64,000 bases of DNA, taken from Alkalihalobacillus sp047302405. GTDB lineage: Bacteria > Bacillota > Bacilli > Bacillales > Bacillaceae_D. The translations under genes and the position numbers were made by a program. Positions 16,869-26,586 of the stretch are shown piece by piece (position 1 is the first letter of the stretch; each line of letters opens with the position of its first letter). The notes beneath the pieces were generated by a model. It was not told the origin of the DNA. It was given only the letters and a program-made list of their open reading frames with translations, and searched no databases. The stretch spans positions 2,542,001-2,606,000 of the forward strand of contig NZ_CP154853.1 in the NCBI RefSeq assembly GCF_047302405.1. Reading direction: 5' to 3'.

Positions 16869-19622
16869 TCAACCTGTATTGACTAAACCAGCAGCGACGC
16901 CACTAATCGTTAATAGTACTTCTGTCATCAGTTCATCCTCAACATGTTCAGCTGAACGCATTTTTTGGATTAAGTCAACTTGTAAGAAGTTGAGCGGATC
17001 GACATAAGGGTTTCGGCGACGAACCGACTCTCGAATATTAGGTGCATGATCTAGCAGCTCGTTACTTCCAGTGATTTTTAATAAAACCTCTTTCGTCTTT
17101 TCGTATTCAGCTGAAATATCTGCATAAATTCGTGTCGCGATATCTTTGTCTTCCACAAGATTTAAATATTCCTTTGCTGTCGCTAAGTCGGCTTTCATAA
17201 GTGCCATTTGCAAATTATGAATTGTTGAATGGAAAAATGGCCACTTTTGATACATCGTTTGCAGCATCTCTAAATTTTTGGAACTTTGTTTGGCAAATGA
17301 TGATAATCCTGTTCCAGCTGCATACCATGCTGGAATCATTTGACGTGATTGCGTCCAAGCGAACACCCAAGGAATCGCTCGTAAATCTTCAAATTTTGAA
17401 CTGTTTTTACGTCGTGTCGGGCGTGAACCAATATTCAACTCACCAAGCTCTTTTAATGGTGTAGCTTGATTAAAATAGGTTAAAAAGTCTTTATCTTCAA
17501 ACACAAGCGATTGATATTTTTTCAACGATTGTTTTGACATTTCTTCCATAGCAATTTCCCATTCTTTTTCGCGGAAATGGCCATGCTTTGATTTCTTATT
17601 AACTGTTGCCGTTGCTTCAATTAAAGCCGATGTTGCCTGCTCTAAGTTACGGAAGGCAATATCCTCCAATAAATACCTAGAAGAAAGCACCTCTCCTTGC
17701 TCCGTAATTTTCACGCCATCACCAAGCGTTTCGACCGGTTGAGAAACAATGCTGCGATTAAGCGGACCGCCTCCACGTCCTAAAGAACCACCACGACCGT
17801 GGAAAAACTTTAAGCGGATATTAAAATCGCGAGCCATCTCATGGATTTCTTGCTGGGCTTTAAAAAGCTTCCAATTTGCCGTAAGGGTTCCACCGTCTTT
17901 ACTACCGTCTGAATATCCAAGCATAATTTCTTGATGGTCACCACGGACACTTAAATGATGACGATACAAATCTAAGTCAAATAAAGTCTTCATAATTTTC
18001 GGACCTGCAATCAAATCATCAATCGTCTCTAACAACGGGGCAACATGTAAGCCACTTTCGACTTTTCCATCAGCATGCAAACGGTAAATGCCGGCTTCTT
18101 TTGCTAGAACTAATACTTCTAACAAGTCACTTGACGATTGGGTCATACTAACTAAATATACTTCAATGGAACGGTTCCCGAACTCTAAATGTGCTCTTCT
18201 AATCATCTTAAACACGTTTAATACTTTTTGGGTTTCTTCCGAGTAATCCCCTTCAAATAAAGAAAGCGGACGTGGGTCATTCAGAACTTCTTTCAGTATA
18301 CTCATTTTTTCCTCTTCAGAAAGCTCAGCATAATGATCACAGACCTTAACAGCTTTTAATAGTTCAGCTACGGCGGTTTGGTGCTCCCCACTATGATTAC
18401 GAATATCTAATGTCGCTAAATGGAAGCCGAATAGCTGCACTTGGCGAATGATATTACGGATCGTTTTTAAACGTTTTTTGGAAGGTTGATGAAGCTCAAC
18501 ATGTTCTTTTATCATTGATAAATCGAATTCAAGTTGTTCCGAATTTTGATAACCAATTGAAGACTTCCCGACTTCACTAAGTCTTTTTAAGACAACAGCA
18601 AATTTCCGGCGGTAAACTTCGCCTTTTACGGTCCACTCTTCCCCTGCTTCTAAATAAAGACGCTCTTCTTCCTCTAATAGCTTTTCAAAAGAATCGCTCA
18701 CTTCTACTCGAGTGCTCGATTGACTGAAGCGTTTCATTAAGTCAATAATCGCTGTACGATACTTTTTTAGTACGAGCTTTCTTTGTAATTTTAAAGTTTC
18801 CCATGTAATTTCAGGAGTCACATTTGGATTCCCATCTCTATCTCCACCAATCCATGAACCAAAATGGAGGAAGTTCGGCACGACTAACTCTTTGTTTGGA
18901 AAATATTCTTCCAGTTGAAGTTCAAGTTCTTGATGAATTTCTGGAATCGTATCAAATAATGTTTCATTAAAATAGTAAAGACCATTTTTCACTTCATCGA
19001 TGACTGTTGGTTTACGGTGACGTAATTCATCCGTTTGCCATAAAGTCGCGACTTCATTATATAAACTTTCTTCTAAAACCATTCTATCTTTCTTTGAAAC
19101 TAGAGGTGAATCTAGTTGATTCAAAATGGCTGATATTCTCTTTTGAATTTCTAAAACTGTTCGTTTTGTCGCTTCCGTTGGGTGTGCTGTAATAATGAGT
19201 TCAATCGACAAATTTTGCAATACATTGTTAATTTCGTCCGTAGTCAGTTCCAAATCTTTTAAAGTTTCAACTGATTTTTCTAATGAAAATGGTTGTAACC
19301 TCGCCCCATCCTGAAGCTGATACTGTCTTCTCCGACGAATACGATGATTTTGTTCTGCCATATTAACTAAATGAAAATAGACTGAGAACGCGCGAATGAC
19401 TTGTTGGCGTGTCGGTGGCTTTAGATTCGTAATTTCCTCTTTTAACTTCAAGTATGTCTCGACATCATATTCTTGACGTAATTTCTTCGTCATTTCGCGA
19501 ATGGACTCAACTTTGTTAAAAAGCTCTTCTCCACCATGATGGATTAATATTTCACCTAAAATGTTTCCTAACTTCTTCACATCATTTCGTAAGGATACGT
19601 TACTATCTGTAAGTTCGATCAT
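16869..19622 (-). CDS. ppc: Phosphoenolpyruvate carboxylase
   Basis: Anaplerotic enzyme that carboxylates PEP to oxaloacetate. It is full length at 917 residues. Catalytic histidine block AHPTEATKR (about 146-154), LGYSDGSKDGGTLTANW (about 585) and FHGRGGSLGRGGGP (about 625) are intact. The C-terminus is LLTISGVAAGLVNTG, the family-typical NTG end. It is transcribed alone with 415 bp of non-coding DNA upstream. Many Bacillus species use pyruvate carboxylase instead, so PEPC here is a strain- or genus-level trait. Confidence 0.97.
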   Translation of the reverse strand: MIELTDSNVSLRNDVKKLGNILGEILIHHGGEELFNKVESIREMTKKLRQEYDVETYLKLKEEITNLKPPTRQQVIRAFSVYFHLVNMAEQNHRIRRRRQYQLQDGARLQPFSLEKSVETLKDLELTTDEINNVLQNLSIELIITAHPTEATKRTVLEIQKRISAILNQLDSPLVSKKDRMVLEESLYNEVATLWQTDELRHRKPTVIDEVKNGLYYFNETLFDTIPEIHQELELQLEEYFPNKELVVPNFLHFGSWIGGDRDGNPNVTPEITWETLKLQRKLVLKKYRTAIIDLMKRFSQSSTRVEVSDSFEKLLEEEERLYLEAGEEWTVKGEVYRRKFAVVLKRLSEVGKSSIGYQNSEQLEFDLSMIKEHVELHQPSKKRLKTIRNIIRQVQLFGFHLATLDIRNHSGEHQTAVAELLKAVKVCDHYAELSEEEKMSILKEVLNDPRPLSLFEGDYSEETQKVLNVFKMIRRAHLEFGNRSIEVYLVSMTQSSSDLLEVLVLAKEAGIYRLHADGKVESGLHVAPLLETIDDLIAGPKIMKTLFDLDLYRHHLSVRGDHQEIMLGYSDGSKDGGTLTANWKLFKAQQEIHEMARDFNIRLKFFHGRGGSLGRGGGPLNRSIVSQPVETLGDGVKITEQGEVLSSRYLLEDIAFRNLEQATSALIEATATVNKKSKHGHFREKEWEIAMEEMSKQSLKKYQSLVFEDKDFLTYFNQATPLKELGELNIGSRPTRRKNSSKFEDLRAIPWVFAWTQSRQMIPAWYAAGTGLSSFAKQSSKNLEMLQTMYQKWPFFHSTIHNLQMALMKADLATAKEYLNLVEDKDIATRIYADISAEYEKTKEVLLKITGSNELLDHAPNIRESVRRRNPYVDPLNFLQVDLIQKMRSAEHVEDELMTEVLLTISGVAAGLVNTG

Positions 19623-20038
19623 TTACCCAACCTCCATTACTTCTCTCCAATCCCCTAATCACTATGTAGAACTTAAGGAATAATGAATTTTTATAATAGT
19701 ACAAAAATTATTATTAGGCTATTCGTTTAAAACTCTAACAACCCTTTTTCCTTAATGATAAACATATTATGTGAGCAGGTAGGGACCGATATTATTTTTT
19801 TCCATACGATACTTTAACTATTTTTCTTTCTCTCTATTCGACCATTATAATAGATATTCGCTAATAACTCAAAGATCGACAAAAATAGCTGTAAGAAAAG
19901 ACATTTTGGTCATCGCTGACTATATGGGATAATAAGCCTAATAATAACGTTTGAAGATGCCTACTCCCCATTATTCTTCAAACAAAAAATAGCTTCGTTC
20001 ACCACTGACATTCCCTAGTAAGTAACGAAGCAATACCG
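19623..20038. other. Intergenic region without a gene (415 bp)
   Basis: AT-rich leader of ppc. I see no ORF with an RBS and no recognised riboswitch. The only structure is the terminator of the TetR gene near 19985-20034. Confidence 0.6.
19985..20034 (-). terminator. Terminator after the TetR-family gene
   Basis: GCTTCGTT (19991-19998 region) pairs with AACGAAGC about 25 bases away. On the minus strand ATTTTTTG follows. Confidence 0.7.
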
Positions 20039-20704
20039 TTATTTCTTGTTATATATACCATTTAATAAAAAGTCCAAATATGTCGTAATCGCTTCTTCTT
20101 GATTATCACTAAATGGTTGTAATCTTAAAACATAATGATTCATCACGAAGCCTAAAATACTAAAATAAAGTAAATCAACGACAGCTTGGTTATTGACAGG
20201 TCGAAAATATTCTTTCTCCATCTTATCTTCTAAAAAGGAACTAATCGCTTTCTTTGTAGGCTCACTAATAAAATGTTGAACCGCCTCACGAATTTCAGAA
20301 TGATTGATGCTTTCTTTTATTAAAATATTCATCTCGACATCATATTTTTCAAAAGCTCTAATTCTTTCTAGAACAACATCTTTAATCAGTTCTTCTGGTA
20401 AAATATATTTGCTCTCATCAAATTGAGTCGGTTTTGATATATTAGCAATAACCGGAGCTAATAGTTGAAATAAGAGATTATTTTTTGATTTAAAATTACG
20501 AAAAATTGTAATTTCCGCTACTCCGGCTTGTTTAGCAATATCAATCGTAGAACTATTTTCATATCCTTTTGTTGAGAATAATTCAGTCGCTGCTTGAATA
20601 ATTTTCAATTGGCTTTTAGAAAATTTCTTCTCTATATTAAGCCCATTTTTGAGCATTTCAACGGTATGTATTAACTCCTTCTTTTCATCTAATTCTTCCT
20701 TCAC
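20039..20704 (-). CDS. TetR/AcrR-family transcriptional regulator
   Basis: A 221-residue regulator. The N-terminal helix-turn-helix is at about residues 31-75: IIQAATELFSTKGYENSSTI, then IAKQAGVAEITIFRNFKSKNN, the standard TetR recognition helix with TIFRNF in place of the more common TIYYHF. A 25-residue charged segment precedes the HTH. The C-terminal ligand domain is not recognisable. No target gene is next to it: repeat RE-A lies upstream and ppc downstream, both on its own strand or non-coding. Confidence 0.88.
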   Translation of the reverse strand: MKEELDEKKELIHTVEMLKNGLNIEKKFSKSQLKIIQAATELFSTKGYENSSTIDIAKQAGVAEITIFRNFKSKNNLLFQLLAPVIANISKPTQFDESKYILPEELIKDVVLERIRAFEKYDVEMNILIKESINHSEIREAVQHFISEPTKKAISSFLEDKMEKEYFRPVNNQAVVDLLYFSILGFVMNHYVLRLQPFSDNQEEAITTYLDFLLNGIYNKK

Positions 20705-20910
20705 ACGCTCACCTTCTTTAAAAATTTATAAGAAAAAGGACTTATTTACTATAATTCAATAAAATATAATCTTTTACATAGGTATATTAAATCATATTAA
20801 TGCTAATTTTTGTGGCATTTTCAGTTCTTTTTTTAATCTGATAAAAAAAAGAGTGAATTCCTTTTAATTTTCCCCGAAATAAATAGAAGATATTCTATTT
20901 ATTGTAAATT

Positions 20911-21600
20911 ACTCAACTTTCGCAGCGTATGATTAACCCTTAACCGTTGATAGAGATTGACTTTAGGGCGATACAAGACTCAAATGGACTTTACATGAAC
21001 GGTTCAATCGTTGACAGTCTGAACCCATCTCTTCGTAGGCTGTTGAAGGAAATTGTTCACTAAAATGAAGCGCTTCGGCTGTCGCTACCAAAACCATACT
21101 CCGCGTCCTGCAGGAACCTGGCGAGGCTTGATGATAGGGCTCTTTCCAAATCAGCTATTTCTAACGCAGAAGGACCTTCTTCTTCCCTTTGTTGGTTATG
21201 GAACTAAATAGGTCGTGGCCACCTATTTTTTTCCTAAGTCTGCCGTCATGAAAAGACAGGATTCCAATCGAAACCAGCTCGATCATCTAGCTAACGTACA
21301 GAGCATCCACACGGATTTGTTTACAACTGTAACGGAATGAGTCATGGAAGGAGAAAAATCATTCTCAAGCTCATGTACGTTGAAGTCATGACTATTTTTT
21401 ATTCCATGAGAAAACCGAACCTAGATTCGATTCCATTATCTAGCGGACACACAAACACGGAGACTCCCGCAGGAATAAACCGTCCACAAGCGTGAAACGC
21501 TGAGGAGCTCATGAGGTTCTCGGCAAGGACGCGGAGTGTCTGTTTGGGAGCGACCGCCGGAGGGCATTGTACACTGTCTATTTTTTCTTGATGCGGAATT
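20911..21600 (+). repeat. Non-coding element RE-A, truncated inverted copy of RE-B
   Basis: About 690 bp without a gene, matching the reverse complement of 54480-55317 along nearly all its length. It begins with ACTCAACTTTCGCAGCG, the terminal repeat seen at both ends of RE-B, but lacks the other terminus. It carries two GC-rich modules in opposite orientation (21100-21140, cut short; and 21455-21545, GGAGACTCCCGCAGGAATAA ... GGACGCGGAGTG). A terminator-like hairpin, AAATAGGT-CGTGGCC-ACCTATTT followed by T, lies at 21207-21232. Confidence 0.88.
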
Positions 21601-21624
21601 TGATTAAATCACTAAAGCATAAAA

Positions 21625-21656
21625 AAAAGCTATGGATTTAATCTCCAATAGCTTCT
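21625..21656 (-). terminator. Terminator overlapping the GNAT stop codon
   Basis: On the minus strand AAGCTAT-(loop containing the TAA stop)-ATAGCTT is followed by TTTTTTTT. The 5' arm is part of the last codons of the gene. Confidence 0.85.
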
Positions 21657-22528
21657 ATATGTTCATTGATTTTTTTCAACTCATAACTAACCAGTTCATG
21701 CCGAATAGTGAATCCGATTGAACGATATAAATGAAAGGCATCCTTTTTATCCTCCGACACTACTAATGACAATTCGTTGACCTTTAGTTCTCCAAATAAA
21801 AAATCAACCGCTTCTTGTAATAACTTCCGTCCAATTCCTTGATTTCGATAAAACTTGTCCACTCCAATAAATTCAATAGTGCCCTCTCGAAAAGCAGGTG
21901 TTCCTTCTAAATAAACATAACCAACAACATGAGAATCACTCTTGTAAATAAATAACCGATTCGTTTCACTTAAACGTTCTAGAATTCCTGCTCCTGAATA
22001 ATAGGCTTGCTTAAATGTCTGCTCGTGTAATTGAATAAATTCTGCTTTTTCATTATGATTATGGAGTTGAATATCTTGCCCCTTCCTTTGAATAGGCTGA
22101 TGTTCTTTCTTCGTTTTTTTTAAGACATAATAATTTCCATTATAACTCCCGTTTAAATGTTCTGTAATAAACTCGATTAGTTGCCTATTATTTTTGTTAA
22201 TAAAAAATTCAAAGTCCCAATTTTTTTTCGTTAATGGATGTTCTCGCCACAGAACATTTGCTATGTCTAACCAATTCTCATCACAAATAAATGGACCCCA
22301 AACCTCCGCACTTTTCGTCTCAACCTCATAATCAAATGCTAATATTCCAACGATTTCACCTTGATGATAAGCTAAATAAATTTCTTCTATTTGAAAATCT
22401 TCTTTTAAGACACTGTAAATTTCTTCAGGATCGGTTCCACAATATCCAATATGGTGATTGGCTAAAGCATTTATTTGTGCCATCATCTTGGCCACTTCTC
22501 TAAAGTCAGTTGCTTGCTGTATGATCAT
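21638..22528 (-). CDS. GNAT-family N-acetyltransferase
   Basis: A 296-residue protein with a C-terminal GNAT domain: TIEFIGVDKFYRNQGIGRKLLQ (acetyl-CoA loop Q/RxxGxG/A at about 229-240) and LVVSEDKKDAFHLYRSIGF (about 260-278). The N-terminal half (residues 1-140, IVGILAFDYEVETKSAEVWG) looks like a second, degenerate GNAT fold. Acceptor substrate unknown. It is monocistronic, with its terminator overlapping the stop codon. Confidence 0.85.
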   Translation of the reverse strand: MIIQQATDFREVAKMMAQINALANHHIGYCGTDPEEIYSVLKEDFQIEEIYLAYHQGEIVGILAFDYEVETKSAEVWGPFICDENWLDIANVLWREHPLTKKNWDFEFFINKNNRQLIEFITEHLNGSYNGNYYVLKKTKKEHQPIQRKGQDIQLHNHNEKAEFIQLHEQTFKQAYYSGAGILERLSETNRLFIYKSDSHVVGYVYLEGTPAFREGTIEFIGVDKFYRNQGIGRKLLQEAVDFLFGELKVNELSLVVSEDKKDAFHLYRSIGFTIRHELVSYELKKINEHIEAIGD

Positions 22529-22660
22529 ATTGAAATTCCTCTCTTTACAACGATTCTTGCTATCCTTTGATCAGCTCTCACATGATATTATCATCCTATT
22601 TTTTCCACTTCAGTTAGTATTATAAGACAAATTCGAAAGATTTAAAAGAAATAGAAAATG

Positions 22661-22686
22661 AAAAAAACACCGTGTAGGGTGTTTTT
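22661..22686 (-). terminator. Terminator after the LysM-GH18 gene
   Basis: AAAACACC-GTGTA-GGGTGTTTT (22664-22685) with a T run on the minus strand, directly at the gene's stop codon. Confidence 0.88.
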
Positions 22687-23975
22687 TAAACAACGACTTT
22701 ATTGACAATAAAGTTCTCTTCAATAAGCAACCAGTTTTGCGGAAAGTCCCAACCTAATACCCAATAGAAAAATCCTCTCAAATTATACTCCTTCACCAAA
22801 TCAAATTTAGCCTGAATACTTCTCGCATCCTCAAACCAAACTTCATGCAGCCTGCCTTCTTCGTCATAATAATAGAAATATGGAGACTGTGCCTGTTCAT
22901 CATATAAAATTTCAGCATTATAATTGAGGGCAAGCTCAATCGCTTCCTGATGATCAATCGCTCTTGCCCTAGATTCTCCTTCAACAAATGGCAATGTCCA
23001 ATCATAACCATAAAGCGGAATTCCCATCATAATTTTTTCACTCGGGATAACAGAAGCGGCATAATCAATCACACGTCTTACTTGATTAATCGGCGCGACA
23101 GCCATCGGTGGTCCACCAGTCCAGCCCCACTCATACGTCATCAGAAAAACAAAATCATTCACTTCTCCATGAAAAGCGTAATCATGCCCTTCATATAAAA
23201 TCCCTTCCATGTCTCCTGATATTTGAGGAGCTAACGCACTAGAAAGCAAATAACCACGCTCATCCATTCTTGCTCGTGCTTTTAACAATAGTTCGTTATA
23301 AGCCTGGCGATTCTCTGCACCAACATACTCTAAATCTAGATCAAGACCTAAGTACCCTTTTTCATCCATAATTGCAACGGCTTCATCTAACATTCGGTTT
23401 TGCAGAGCGTCATCTTGTAACACGGTGGCAACTAAATCCGTATCAAAACCTCCTTCTTCTAAATTTGTGATCACTAATAATGGAGCGACATTGTGATTAT
23501 AAGCTGCTTGAATAACAGCCGTATCATCTATTGGGGTTAACGAGCCATCCACATTAAGTTCATAACTGAAGATTTGCACATACGTTAAAAATTCACCTAC
23601 TGCATTCACTTCGGCAGGAGACTCCTCACCCGTTATCTCTAAAGAAACATACGCCGCTACATCAGCCTCTCGCTTGACCAGTTCATATGTTGGAATATAC
23701 AAACGATAACCAACAGGAAGATTTACCGTCTGTAATTGATTTACTGCCATTAAACGTTCCACAGGTATTTGATACCGCTGACTAATACTCCATAAAGATT
23801 CCCCCGGCTGAACCCAATGAAAACGCCCTTGAATCGGGATGACTAATGCTTGACCGACCGCTAATTGATCTGGAAATTCTAATTCATTCGCCGCCACAAT
23901 AGCCTCATAATTTGTGCCATAGGCTTCGGCAATTCCCCATAAAGATTGCCCACTTCTTACAACATGAATTTGCAA
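22686..23975 (-). CDS. sleL: LysM-LysM-GH18 spore cortex hydrolase (SleL/YaaH type)
   Basis: An N-acetylglucosaminidase of the GH18 family that acts on spore cortex fragments during germination. Two LysM domains are at residues 2-48 (HVVRSGQSLWGIAEAYG ... VIP) and 53-96 (HWVQPGESLWSISQRYQ ... YIPT). The GH18 barrel contains GYLGLDLDLEYV with the DxDxE catalytic set (Asp212, Asp214, Glu216), then MTYEWGWTGGPP. It is 429 residues, as in Bacillus YaaH, with no signal peptide, typical for proteins deposited in the spore from the mother cell. The start is TTG 23975, eight bases after GGAGG. Repeat R3 lies directly upstream of that RBS. Confidence 0.92.
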   Translation of the reverse strand: MQIHVVRSGQSLWGIAEAYGTNYEAIVAANELEFPDQLAVGQALVIPIQGRFHWVQPGESLWSISQRYQIPVERLMAVNQLQTVNLPVGYRLYIPTYELVKREADVAAYVSLEITGEESPAEVNAVGEFLTYVQIFSYELNVDGSLTPIDDTAVIQAAYNHNVAPLLVITNLEEGGFDTDLVATVLQDDALQNRMLDEAVAIMDEKGYLGLDLDLEYVGAENRQAYNELLLKARARMDERGYLLSSALAPQISGDMEGILYEGHDYAFHGEVNDFVFLMTYEWGWTGGPPMAVAPINQVRRVIDYAASVIPSEKIMMGIPLYGYDWTLPFVEGESRARAIDHQEAIELALNYNAEILYDEQAQSPYFYYYDEEGRLHEVWFEDARSIQAKFDLVKEYNLRGFFYWVLGWDFPQNWLLIEENFIVNKVVV

Positions 23976-23997
23976 GGATATACCCTCCTTTATTTAA

Positions 23998-24173
23998 AAA
24001 GCGAAGTCCGTTTGGTCAGAAGCGAGAATATCAAGGATCAACGCTAAGTTCGCGCCATCCTGCCGCAACGCCTTGTACCCACGTCCTGTGGGCAGGGGCG
24101 GCCTTTGAAGACGCTCTTTGTCTTCACTCAGACGAACCGATTTTTCTCGAGCTTCTAACGGACGTAGCTAGAT
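23998..24173 (-). repeat. Hairpin element R, copy R3 with a GC-rich insert (leader of sleL)
   Basis: Minus-strand copy with outer stem GTCCGTT/AAACGGAC and apical TGAAGAC-AAAGAGC-GTCTTCA. It differs from the others by about 55 extra GC-rich bases (24030-24100; includes CCCACGTCCTGTGGGCAGG) on the 3' side of the apical hairpin. The element ends at GCTTTTTAAATAAAGGAGG, the Shine-Dalgarno of sleL. The 374-bp gap also includes the upstream region of the Nudix gene. Confidence 0.85.
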
Positions 24174-24349
24174 TGATAATAAGTTCTTAAAGTCACAAAA
24201 ACTATGACTAAACCCACTTTCAAAAGTTCCTTTACCATAAAAACCTATGCAAAGGCCTACAAAATGGTGACAATTTAAAAAATAGGAAAAAGCCTTGTTA
24301 TAAAGAATAGAAGTACTTTAGAAGATTACATACGAAGGGAGTCATCAAG

Positions 24350-24829
24350 TTGAACATTCCAACACATATCGTCGCAGTAGGTGGAATTGTAGAAGATGAG
24401 AAAGGAAACATACTTTTAGTTAAAACCATTCATGGAGGATGGGTTTTCCCAGGAGGCCAAGTTGAAAGTGGTGAGAATCTAATAGAAGCTTTACAAAGAG
24501 AAGTTTTAGAAGAAAGTGGCATAAAAGTTTCTGTCTCTAACTTAGTTGGTGTATACTCCAATACAAAAATTCATAAAGGCTATGACGGAATCACAGATAT
24601 TCCAACAAAACTCATAATGGATTTTATCTGCAAAGCAAGCGGAGGAGAACTATCTATATCAGAAGAAACTTCAGAAAGTCGTTGGATTCCTTGTAATCAA
24701 GTTTTAAATTATATAAAAGCCCCAGCGATTCGTACCCGATTTGAAGCTTATTTAAATGCAACCGGCGATGTAGTCTATTGTGAATACATTACTAGGCCTT
24801 TTGAAATAAAACTTGAAAGAAACATCTAG
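24350..24829 (+). CDS. Nudix hydrolase
   Basis: A 159-residue Nudix hydrolase with a complete box, G36-x5-E42-x7-R50-E51-x-L-E54-E55-x-G57-I58 (GGQVESGENLIEALQREVLE then ESGI). It would hydrolyse a nucleoside diphosphate linked to another group; the substrate is unknown. The start is TTG, with GGGAG seven to eight bases upstream. It converges on the alpha/beta hydrolase gene and shares a terminator with it. Confidence 0.88.
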   Translation: MNIPTHIVAVGGIVEDEKGNILLVKTIHGGWVFPGGQVESGENLIEALQREVLEESGIKVSVSNLVGVYSNTKIHKGYDGITDIPTKLIMDFICKASGGELSISEETSESRWIPCNQVLNYIKAPAIRTRFEAYLNATGDVVYCEYITRPFEIKLERNI

Positions 24830-24851
24830 TTTGCCCTTAATTTCCCCTCAT

Positions 24852-24885
24852 AAAAACCTCGTCTAAATCATTCAGGCGAGGTTAA
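24852..24885. terminator. Shared terminator between convergent genes
   Basis: AACCTCGTCT (24855-24864) pairs with AGGCGAGGTT (24873-24882), serving the Nudix gene and, at its stop codon, the alpha/beta hydrolase gene. Confidence 0.85.
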
Positions 24886-25853
24886 TTTACAAGTATTTCG
24901 TTTTTTAATATTTCCAAAAAATCAGCAGATTTCTCGACAAATGGGCTGTGGGCACAATCCGTAAACTTATATAACTTTTTAGCTGGAGCCTCAATCGAAT
25001 CAAAGAACCAACTAGCTTCATTAAAAGTAGTTTGATAATCGTGTTCACCATGGATAATGTATATAGGTATATCAAAATGACCTGTCGCTTTTACTGCATC
25101 AAATTTCCCCATAACCTCACTTACCGCTTGATATGTCGTAAACAAGCCTTTAGGAAAATTAATCCTCTCTTTAATGGAATATTGCTTGCATTTAAAAACC
25201 TCTAAGATTCCTTTTAGTAACGAATAGTTGTTACGTTTCATTCCGCCACCATATTTAATTAAATAACGTGATAAAAGTTTTCCATAGGCTTCATTTTTAT
25301 AATAATCTTCATCGATGGTAACAGAACGAATCTGCTTTTCCGCTTTATTATCCCTTTTTGCTAATGCTGTACTTAACAAAAACTGATACGTTTCTCTATT
25401 TGATTCCAGCATTCTCCCTACCTGTCCTGAGCCAATATAAGCATGGTAATGTTCAGGAAATCGATAAGCAGTCAAACTCCCTATAATACTGCCCCAAGAA
25501 TGTCCGAATAAATAGATTTTTTCTTGAGCAAACCTCTTTTTCAAATATTTAGTTACTTCTATTGTGTCTGAAATATAACGCTCCATTTCCAGTTCACCTT
25601 GTGTCTTGGCATTATATGACATTCCTGCCCCACGTTGATCCCAATAACAAATCGTCGCACATTGACTCCACTCTAGATTAGATGATTTAATCATTGGATA
25701 TTGTGGGAACCCTGGACCACCATGTAAGAATAGAATAACAGGCTTTGTTCTATCTGTTCCCTCAATGATTAAGCCGAGCTTATGACCATCAACAGTTAAA
25801 TACTCTTTTTCGAAAAATAGTTTTTGATCCCTCAGAAAAATTCCCCTTTCCAA
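24882..25853 (-). CDS. Alpha/beta hydrolase (proline iminopeptidase-like)
   Basis: A 323-residue alpha/beta hydrolase. HGGPG (44-48, oxyanion region) and LFGHSWGS with nucleophile Ser119 are the S33 peptidase signature. YWDQRGAGMSY (70-80) is also typical. The acid and histidine are probably in HGEHDYQT and DCAHSPF near the C-terminus. The real substrate may be a peptide or another ester or amide. It is 13 bp from the bactofilin gene on the same strand and may be cotranscribed with it, though function gives no obvious link. Confidence 0.87.
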   Translation of the reverse strand: MERGIFLRDQKLFFEKEYLTVDGHKLGLIIEGTDRTKPVILFLHGGPGFPQYPMIKSSNLEWSQCATICYWDQRGAGMSYNAKTQGELEMERYISDTIEVTKYLKKRFAQEKIYLFGHSWGSIIGSLTAYRFPEHYHAYIGSGQVGRMLESNRETYQFLLSTALAKRDNKAEKQIRSVTIDEDYYKNEAYGKLLSRYLIKYGGGMKRNNYSLLKGILEVFKCKQYSIKERINFPKGLFTTYQAVSEVMGKFDAVKATGHFDIPIYIIHGEHDYQTTFNEASWFFDSIEAPAKKLYKFTDCAHSPFVEKSADFLEILKNEILVN

Positions 25854-25866
25854 ATTGAACTAAAAG

Positions 25867-26586
25867 CTAAACCTTCCTCTTCTCCTTCACTAGTGCATCC
25901 TCATGAATAGATACATCCGCTTTATATTCAACCAGATCAATTATACATCCAGGGCCAATTTTCACCTTATTTCCACGAACCACTTTTGCTTTTGTATACT
26001 CTATATGAATCGCATCTCCTTCGATCATTTCAGCGATCAATTCCTTCGTTAGTGGTTTAAAGAACCTATCCAAGAACCCACTTAAACTTCCGATTTTTTG
26101 AACCGTAATCGACTCCCCACCAATTTCTTTTGCATACGAGCGCCCATTCAATTCCACTTCAATTTTATCTGCACTTAATAAACCTTCAATTTTAAAGCTA
26201 CCATCTAACTTAGCATACTCAACTTCACAATCTCCCTCCACCTTCACGTTCCCTTTTAAATATAAGTGTTCTCCTGTTGTATCACCAACAACTCTCGCAG
26301 AACCATTAATTTTAAATTCACGATGATAGACATTCCCTTCAATAACAGAACTCCCATTCACCTTAATCATGTCTTTGCTGTGTACATCCCCGACAACCTT
26401 TGTGCTACCATTGATAACCATCTTCTCACTGTGAATGGCTCCTTCTACTTTACTTGACCCACTACAGATAAAATCAACACACTTAATATCCCCATTCACG
26501 CGTCCACTTCCACTGATTCTAACTGCATTGTACTCTCCTCCACTTGTACTCCCACTACCTGAAATCACCAAATCTTCTCTTTCCAT
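25867..26586 (-). CDS. Bactofilin-like polymer-forming protein (YhbE/YhbF type)
   Basis: A beta-helix protein built of short repeats of about 20 residues: ISGSGRVNGDIKC, CSGSSKVEGAIHS, INGSTKVVGDVHS, VNGSSVIEGNVYH, INGSARVVGDTTG and so on to about residue 140, followed by a non-repetitive C-terminal part. This matches the bactofilin-type proteins YhbE/YhbF, which form cytoskeletal polymers and are needed for flagellar hook assembly in B. subtilis. The ATG at 26586 is eight bases after GGGGAG, so the longer start at 26595 is rejected. yhbD lies just upstream, as in B. subtilis. A single large bactofilin is present here in place of two. Confidence 0.83.
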   Translation of the reverse strand: MEREDLVISGSGSTSGGEYNAVRISGSGRVNGDIKCVDFICSGSSKVEGAIHSEKMVINGSTKVVGDVHSKDMIKVNGSSVIEGNVYHREFKINGSARVVGDTTGEHLYLKGNVKVEGDCEVEYAKLDGSFKIEGLLSADKIEVELNGRSYAKEIGGESITVQKIGSLSGFLDRFFKPLTKELIAEMIEGDAIHIEYTKAKVVRGNKVKIGPGCIIDLVEYKADVSIHEDALVKEKRKV

